From: Bin87 sp965207585
GTDB taxonomy: Bacteria; Chloroflexota; Dehalococcoidia; Lucifugimonadales; UBA3495
Direction of reading: 5' to 3'
Assembly: GCA_965207585.1 (NCBI GenBank)
Contig: CBDBMT010000003.1
Location: forward strand, 2,728,001-2,792,000
Length of the DNA stretch: 64,000 nt
Each line of letters starts with the position of its first letter. Positions within the stretch are counted from its first letter, which is position 1. The notes under the pieces are model-generated. The model saw only the letters and a program-made list of their open reading frames with translations. It did not search any database and was not told the DNA's origin. This document shows positions 59,440 through 64,000 of this stretch, one piece after another. The translations under genes and the position numbers were made by a program.

Positions 59440-60711
59440 ATGGACAGCATCACGATGCAAAACTACCGGTGTTTCGGCCCCGAGGAGCAAACGGCGCGTC
59501 TGGCGCCGCTGACGCTGCTGGTGGGTCCCAACAGCACGGGGAAGACGTCGTTTCTGGCGTTGATACGGGCGCTGTGGGACGTGGCGTTTCGGGAGGTGGT
59601 GCCGAATTTCCGGGAGGAGCCGTTTGACCTGGGGTCGTTTGAGGAGATCGTGCATAAAGGCGGTAAACGGGATAGACCGGAAGAATCCTTCTGCGCCAGG
59701 TTTGAGTTTCGGTCGTTCTCGAACGCCCCGGTAACTACAATGCTTGTTCGCACTACCTTTCAAAACTTTGGTGGCGCGCCGTTCCCGATGGGAAGAGACA
59801 TTGCACGAGGCGGCGATAGAGTGGAAGTTCGTTTCAATAACTACGGTAAGCATGAGTTGCGCTGCACTTCCGGGGGGCAGGCGGGAAATTGGCGCACGCC
59901 GGGAACCGCTAACTCGCTGCGCCCTAACGCTTTGATGTCGATCGGAGATAGTTTGGAATCCGATACACCCGACGCTATCTTTCGATTGTGCGCTTCGATT
60001 TGGCAGCATGGCATTGAGCAAACTCGTCCATTCGCCGGAGCGCCTGCAAGATCCGTTCCGCGACGGACCTATGACCCGGTGGTATTGGCTCACGATGCCG
60101 AGGGAGATTCGATTCCGAGCTATCTGGCGAACGTGTCGCGCAGGGCCGCAGACGAATGGCAATTGCTCAAAGGCGGACTGGAGGACTTTGGGCGAGCCTC
60201 CGGCCTATTCGATCAAATATCGGTAAGGTCATTTGGCAAGTCTGACGGAGACCCGTTCCAGATACAGATTCGCAAGTTCGGCAAGCGGCGCAAAGGGCCG
60301 TGGCGCAACCTGATCGACGTCGGCTATGGCGTTAGCCAGGCGCTGCCTGTGCTGGTAGAAATGCTGCGTTCAGATGCCGCCGGGATGTTGCTGCTGCAGC
60401 AGCCCGAAGTCCACCTTCATCCCCAAGCCCAGGCCGCGTTGGGCACCCTGTTCTGCCAGGTGGCAGCCGGCGGGCGGCAGTTGGTGGTGGAGACACACAG
60501 CGACTACATCATCGACCGGGTGCGGATGGACGTGCGGGACCAGACGACGGGGCTGAAGCCAGAGGATGTTTCGATACTGTACTTCGAGCCAAGGGATTTG
60601 GACGTGAAGATCCACTCCATTCGGATTGACCAAGCCGGCAATGTGCTGGATGCACCTCTCTCCTATGGCAAATTCTTTATGGCCGAGACCCGCCGCTCAA
60701 TTGGATTGTGA
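59440..60711 (+). CDS. AAA-family ATPase (OLD/DUF3696-like), partner of a PIN-like protein
   Basis: A 423-residue RecF/OLD-type ATPase. MDSITMQNYRCFGPEEQT is the usual opening. Walker A is VGPNSTGKTS (29-37), the signature-like segment is DVGYGVSQALPVLVEML, Walker B with the OLD-type HLHP ending is LLLQQPEVHLHPQAQ (about 316), and the switch His is in VVETHSDYIIDRVR (about 350). The C-terminal QAGNVLDAPLSYGKFF fits the DUF3696 tail, and no TOPRIM domain follows. Its middle (59650-60200) is less GC-rich with more A/T-ending codons than neighbours, a sign of transfer. A -10-like TACACT ends 7 bp before the ATG, so the message may be leaderless. The next gene is 3 bp away and coupled. Confidence 0.82.
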   Translation: MDSITMQNYRCFGPEEQTARLAPLTLLVGPNSTGKTSFLALIRALWDVAFREVVPNFREEPFDLGSFEEIVHKGGKRDRPEESFCARFEFRSFSNAPVTTMLVRTTFQNFGGAPFPMGRDIARGGDRVEVRFNNYGKHELRCTSGGQAGNWRTPGTANSLRPNALMSIGDSLESDTPDAIFRLCASIWQHGIEQTRPFAGAPARSVPRRTYDPVVLAHDAEGDSIPSYLANVSRRAADEWQLLKGGLEDFGRASGLFDQISVRSFGKSDGDPFQIQIRKFGKRRKGPWRNLIDVGYGVSQALPVLVEMLRSDAAGMLLLQQPEVHLHPQAQAALGTLFCQVAAGGRQLVVETHSDYIIDRVRMDVRDQTTGLKPEDVSILYFEPRDLDVKIHSIRIDQAGNVLDAPLSYGKFFMAETRRSIGL

Positions 60712-60714
60712 GCT

Positions 60715-61182
60715 GTGTGCGCCATCGTTGACAATAACGTCAGGCATGAAGTGTTTGGTACTCATGATACCCAAACACCGGCGGGGAAACTTTTCCTTGA
60801 CTGGCTTGACAGCGGGCGCGGCGTGTTGGTTGTAGGTGGTCATCTCAGGCGAGAGATTGGCGAGTATCGGCGGTTCCAACTATGGCTGGAGACCGCTGTT
60901 CAATTCGGCAGGGCCAGGCAAATCGACGACGCACAGGTTGACAGAGAGACCGACGAGATGAGTTCACAAGGCATACGTTCCAATGACCCCCATATCCTGG
61001 CTTTGGCCAGAATCAGCGGCGCTCGCTTATTGTTCACCAACGACCGAGACCTCCAACAGGACTTTGGGGACAGTGCCATACTCCAGGGAACGAGAGGCCG
61101 AATTTACACTACTATAGAAAGATCCGACGTGCGCCGCACTCACCGACAACTGCTCCGTCGTACTGATCTTTGCAACGGCTAA
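60715..61182 (+). CDS. PIN-domain-like nuclease, encoded directly after the ATPase
   Basis: A 155-residue protein with a PIN-like layout: VDNNVRHEVFG at the start (Asp6), HLRREIGEY (Glu47), SNDPHILALARISGARLLFTNDRDLQQDF (Asp91, Asp110/112). These four acidic positions match the metal-binding quartet of PIN nucleases, which cut RNA or sometimes DNA. The GTG at 60715 comes just 3 bp after the ATPase stop, so the two are translated together. It is not a standard VapC because no small antitoxin gene is present; the ATPase is the only candidate regulator. Its tail (HRQLLRRTDLCNG) is basic. Confidence 0.75.
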   Translation: MCAIVDNNVRHEVFGTHDTQTPAGKLFLDWLDSGRGVLVVGGHLRREIGEYRRFQLWLETAVQFGRARQIDDAQVDRETDEMSSQGIRSNDPHILALARISGARLLFTNDRDLQQDFGDSAILQGTRGRIYTTIERSDVRRTHRQLLRRTDLCNG

Positions 61183-61228
61183 ATACCGGCCGCCCGGGGC
61201 AGTATTGCTGCCCGCGTATGGTATAGTT

Positions 61229-61247
61229 ATGCGGCATTTTGCCGCAT
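61229..61247 (+). promoter_or_regulatory. Palindrome in the argJ leader
   Basis: ATGCGGCA-TTT-TGCCGCAT, an 8-bp perfect stem with a 3-base loop, 27 bp before the argJ ATG and just after a -10-like TATAGT (61222-61227). Placement suggests an operator or attenuator; it does not match the ARG-box consensus. Confidence 0.4.
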
Positions 61248-61274
61248 GTTGTCGGCCCGCAGGAGCGCTTTACG

Positions 61275-62501
61275 ATGTCCGCCAGCGCAGATATCACCGC
61301 AATTCCGAACGGTACCATCACGTCGCCGCAGGGGTTTTCCGCCGGCGGCGTTTTCATCGGCCTCAAGACGCGAGGCGAGGACAAGCTGGATCTGGCCATG
61401 CTGGTGTCGGACAGCCCATGCTCGATTGGCGGGGTGTTCACAACCTCGGCCATTCGGTCGGCGACGGTGGACCTGGACCGCGAACGGGTGGCGCGAGGAC
61501 AGGCGCGTGCGCTGATCGTGAACGCCGGAATCGCGAACACGTGCGTTGGGGCGCAGGGCTACAAAGACGCCGAGGAGATGACGCGGCTGGCCGCCGAAAG
61601 GCTGGGGCTTGGCGCGGAGGATGTGCTGGTGTGCAGTACCGGCGTAATTGGCGTTGAACTGCCCATGTCGCTGATCCGGTCCGGCGTCACGGAGATCGCG
61701 CTGGATGACGCCGGCGGGAACGAGCTGGCGCGGGCGATGATGACCACGGACACCCATCCCAAGGAAACGGCGGTGTCCTTCACAGCATCCACGGGGCAAA
61801 CGATCACCATCGGCGGGGTTGCGAAGGGCTCAGGGATGATCAACCCGAACATGGCGACCATGCTGTCCTTCGCGGCGACGGACGCGGCAGTGGACCCCGG
61901 GTTCCTGCAAATGACGGTCAAGGCGGTTGCCGACGAGACTTACAACATGCTGACCGTGGACGGCGACAGCAGCACGAACGATACGTTCCTCGCGTTCGCC
62001 AACGGCCAGGCGGGGAACCAGGTCATAGACGATCGTTCTCCTGACGCCGGGGCATTCGAGGCCGCGCTGCACCAGGTGTGCGCCAACCTGACCAGAATGC
62101 TGGCCCGGGACGGTGAGGGGGCCACAAAGCTGCTCACGGTTCAGGTCGACGGCGCGCGGGATGTCGGCGACGCCCGGAAGGCCGCACTGACCATCGCAGA
62201 AAGCCCACTGGTGAAGTCCGCGGTGTACGGTGCAGACCCGAACTGGGGCCGGCTGATGATGGCGCTGGGCCGCAGCGGAGCCGAGGCGGTGGAGGAGAGA
62301 GTTGACCTGTTCGTCAACGGGGTTTGCATCATGGAGGCGGGAACGCCGGTGCCCTTCCACCGGGACGCCGTGGTGGCGCTGATGTCCGGCGAGCAGGTGG
62401 ACTTCCGAGTCAGCCTGAACCTGGGGGACGAGGAGGCAACGGCCTACGGCTGCGACCTCACCGAGCAGTACGTCATCATCAACAGCGCGTACACGACCTA
62501 G
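61275..62501 (+). CDS. argJ: Bifunctional glutamate N-acetyltransferase / amino-acid acetyltransferase
   Basis: A 408-residue ArgJ, which recycles the acetyl group in arginine synthesis. GGVFTTSAIRSATV and NAGIANTCVGAQGYKDAEEM are typical. VCSTGVIGVELPM and MMTTDTHPKE lead to the self-cleavage site KGSGMINPNMATMLSF, where Thr in A-T-M-L becomes the new N-terminus and nucleophile. ATG 61275 has GGAG upstream. argB follows after 83 bp. Confidence 0.96.
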   Translation: MSASADITAIPNGTITSPQGFSAGGVFIGLKTRGEDKLDLAMLVSDSPCSIGGVFTTSAIRSATVDLDRERVARGQARALIVNAGIANTCVGAQGYKDAEEMTRLAAERLGLGAEDVLVCSTGVIGVELPMSLIRSGVTEIALDDAGGNELARAMMTTDTHPKETAVSFTASTGQTITIGGVAKGSGMINPNMATMLSFAATDAAVDPGFLQMTVKAVADETYNMLTVDGDSSTNDTFLAFANGQAGNQVIDDRSPDAGAFEAALHQVCANLTRMLARDGEGATKLLTVQVDGARDVGDARKAALTIAESPLVKSAVYGADPNWGRLMMALGRSGAEAVEERVDLFVNGVCIMEAGTPVPFHRDAVVALMSGEQVDFRVSLNLGDEEATAYGCDLTEQYVIINSAYTT

Positions 62502-62584
62502 TCGGCAACTGCGCCTTTGGTCCGGCATTTGTCGCGGTCGGTATCTATTGCATCAGCCCGTGCCGCAGGGTGAGGAACGCCGAC

Positions 62585-63388
62585 GTGTCACAGCAGTTTG
62601 CGGAACCGCCCATCGTGGTCAAGATCGGGGGCAGCACCCTGGGCGGCAATGACACGTCCTTGCAGGACCTGGTGTCTCTTCACGCCTCGGGAAAGCCGGT
62701 GGTGATCGTGCACGGGGGCGGCAACGTCATCAGCGAGTGGATGCAGCGTCAAAACCTGGCGCCTAACTTCGTGAACGGATTGCGGGTTACCGATGGGCCG
62801 TCGCTGGAAATCGTGGTGGCGGTGCTGGGCGGACTGGTGAACAAGGAGCTCACGGCGCAGATGCAACAGTTGGGCGCGCCGACCATCGGGATCAGCGGGA
62901 TGGATGGCAACCTGCTGCAGGCGCACGTGGCCAACCCCGAACTGGGTTACGTGGGCGAAATCGCGGCGGTGGATCCCGAGCCGGTGCGGGCGATCGTATC
63001 GGCGGGGTTCATTCCGATGGTCTCGCCCATCGCGGTGGATGTCAGCAAGGACAGCGAGCGCGCGGGCCAGCCGCTGAACGTGAACGGGGACACGGCCGCG
63101 GGGGCGCTGGCGCATGCGATGCGCGCGGAACGGATCATTTTCCTGACCGACGTGGCCGGGGTGATGGACAACGGGGGCCGGGTCATTCCGCGTCTGGACG
63201 CGCGGGGAGCGGAGCAACTGCGGGCGTCGGGAGTGGCCCGGGGCGGGATGTTGCCCAAGCTGGCGGCGTGCCTGGACGCGCTGGCGGACGCGGCGGTGCC
63301 GATAGCGCACATCGTGGACGGGCGGGAACCAGGAGCGGTGATGAACTGCGTGAACGGAAGGCCGATGGGGACGCGGATAACGCCTTAA
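62585..63388 (+). CDS. argB: Acetylglutamate kinase
   Basis: A 267-residue kinase for the second step of arginine synthesis. PPIVVKIGGSTLGG and VVIVHGGGNVISEWM form the phosphate loops, NFVNGLRVTDG is the acetylglutamate site, and PLNVNGDTAAGALAHAMRAERIIFLTDVAGVMDN is the ATP region. The start is GTG 62585 with GTGAGG upstream. Together with argJ it forms an arg operon, closed by a terminator. Confidence 0.96.
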   Translation: MSQQFAEPPIVVKIGGSTLGGNDTSLQDLVSLHASGKPVVIVHGGGNVISEWMQRQNLAPNFVNGLRVTDGPSLEIVVAVLGGLVNKELTAQMQQLGAPTIGISGMDGNLLQAHVANPELGYVGEIAAVDPEPVRAIVSAGFIPMVSPIAVDVSKDSERAGQPLNVNGDTAAGALAHAMRAERIIFLTDVAGVMDNGGRVIPRLDARGAEQLRASGVARGGMLPKLAACLDALADAAVPIAHIVDGREPGAVMNCVNGRPMGTRITP

Positions 63389-63415
63389 CGGCGCGTTGGT
63401 CAGTGCCGGTGGTAT

Positions 63416-63443
63416 GGGTTCCTGCTTTCGCAGGAATGACGGA
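63416..63443. repeat. REP-like palindromic repeat, copy 4
   Basis: TTCCTGC-TTTC-GCAGGAA then TGACGG after the argB stop. The stem bases differ from copies 1-3 but the frame TTCC...GGAATGACGG is kept. Confidence 0.65.
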
Positions 63444-63460
63444 GGTGCAGACAAAGAAAC

Positions 63461-63493
63461 AGGGGCGGGTGAAAAACCCGCCCCTTTGCTTTT
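63461..63493 (+). terminator. Rho-independent terminator after argB
   Basis: AGGGGCGGGT-GAAAA-ACCCGCCCCT, a 10-bp perfect stem with a 5-base loop, followed by TTGCTTTT. Lies between the convergent argB stop (63388) and the stop at 63517, and may serve both. Confidence 0.9.
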
Positions 63494-63516
63494 GAAGACC
63501 GTCGACGCCACCGAGA

Positions 63517-63981
63517 TCAGGCGGCGATGAGGTCCTTGGAGATGGCGTCGGGGATCAAGTCGCCCTCGGCTGCCAGGTGAGCCTTGATGGCTTCGGCGGC
63601 GGCGTTGACCATTTCCGGATCCAGGTTGGCGGCGGCCTCGGGATATCCGGCCTCGGACAGGTAGGTCGCAGTCTGCTGTCGGAACTGGTCAAGCGAATAG
63701 TCGAGCTGAGCGTCTTTGTCCTTCATGTCTTCGGGGTAGTCGACATGGGATCCGCCGGCGCCGAGCTTGTCGTAGCCGCCCTTGTGCCAGTGGCCGCGGG
63801 CTCCGTGTGGGTCGAAGCGGATGATTTCAACGCCCTGAACGTCCACGCCAAATGTGGGGCCGCCGAACTTGGCCTTGAGGCAGCGGAGCGGCCAGAGATA
63901 CATCGTGACGTCGCCGGACTTGCTCAGCGGGCGAACCATCACACGGCCCAGATAGGCCTCGCCATCGATCATCGTTGCCAT
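63517..63981 (-). CDS. Hypothetical protein, 154 aa
   Basis: A soluble protein with a beta-rich N-terminal half (AYLGRVMVRPLSKSGDVTMYLWPLRCL, GVDVQGVEIIRFDPHG) and a helical C-terminal half (DAQLDYSLDQFRQQTATYL, MVNAAAEAIKAHLAAEG). His residues cluster in DPHGARGHWHKGGYDK, which may bind a metal. I recognise no family. AGGAGGAA precedes the ATG at 63981, so it is well translated, and it lies at the window edge with its upstream context unseen. Confidence 0.7.
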   Translation of the reverse strand: MATMIDGEAYLGRVMVRPLSKSGDVTMYLWPLRCLKAKFGGPTFGVDVQGVEIIRFDPHGARGHWHKGGYDKLGAGGSHVDYPEDMKDKDAQLDYSLDQFRQQTATYLSEAGYPEAAANLDPEMVNAAAEAIKAHLAAEGDLIPDAISKDLIAA

Positions 63982-64000
63982 GAAAATTCCTCCTGACGGC

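Noticed and set aside
1..64000. Prophage, integrase, transposase, CRISPR array, rRNA or tRNA genes
   Set aside because: I scanned for integrase/transposase motifs, regularly spaced repeats and tRNA-like cloverleaf ends in the spacers and found none. Weak or degenerate elements could be missed by eye.

Overview
This is a GC-rich, densely coded bacterial chromosome segment with about 54 protein genes, one RNA gene, and no rRNA, tRNA, CRISPR array, transposase or phage gene that I can see. Gene content points to an aerobic or facultative, degradative member of the Chloroflexota (Dehalococcoidia/SAR202-like). The signs are eight major facilitator (MFS) transporters, two luciferase-like flavin monooxygenases, a thiolase/DUF35 pair, MmgE/PrpD, MaoC hydratases with tandem SDRs, Uma2 proteins, DUF1800, DUF3500, and a large Bacillus-type SRP RNA. 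This placement is inference from content, not from a phylogenetic marker.

Layout. 1-7.9 kb (minus): an RND pump with a lipoprotein adaptor of unusual coiled-coil length, a DUF35/thiolase pair, a small HAD protein and the start of an MFS gene. 8-13.3 kb: a flavin monooxygenase and three MFS exporters, two of them tandem paralogues. 13.5-17.7 kb (plus): DUF1800, acyl-CoA dehydrogenase, NHL-repeat protein and a small alpha-beta barrel protein. 17.8-29.9 kb (minus): trehalose synthesis (otsA-otsB), a HAD phosphatase, a DsbA/FrnE-like gene with an in-frame TGA exactly at the redox cysteine (probable selenoprotein), Uma2, a NuoE/NuoF/NuoG-FdhA-like NADH module, a ferredoxin reductase-like flavoprotein and MmgE/PrpD. 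30-37 kb (plus): two hotdog dehydratases, two SDRs, an anchored protein, SRP RNA, rsmA, ispE and lgt. 37-45.2 kb (minus): Uma2, recJ, fabF, a radical SAM protein, a monooxygenase with its flavin reductase, and a cobalamin-type binding protein. 45.5-57.9 kb: MFS genes interleaved with pyrF, DUF951, DUF3500, lepA, a lone aprB and a fused electron transfer flavoprotein. 58-64 kb: pncB, an AAA ATPase plus PIN-like nuclease pair, argJ-argB and an unknown protein.

Housekeeping genes (rsmA, ispE, lgt, recJ, fabF, lepA, pyrF, pncB, argJ, argB) are threaded between short accessory operons for oxidation of organic compounds and transport. The most unusual items are: (i) the UxxC DsbA/FrnE-like protein with a plausible bacterial SECIS hairpin; (ii) the formate-dehydrogenase-like subunit in which Gln-Pro replaces the catalytic Cys/Sec-His pair; (iii) the two-gene AAA ATPase/PIN unit; (iv) the orphan aprB; and (v) the single-chain EtfB-EtfA fusion.
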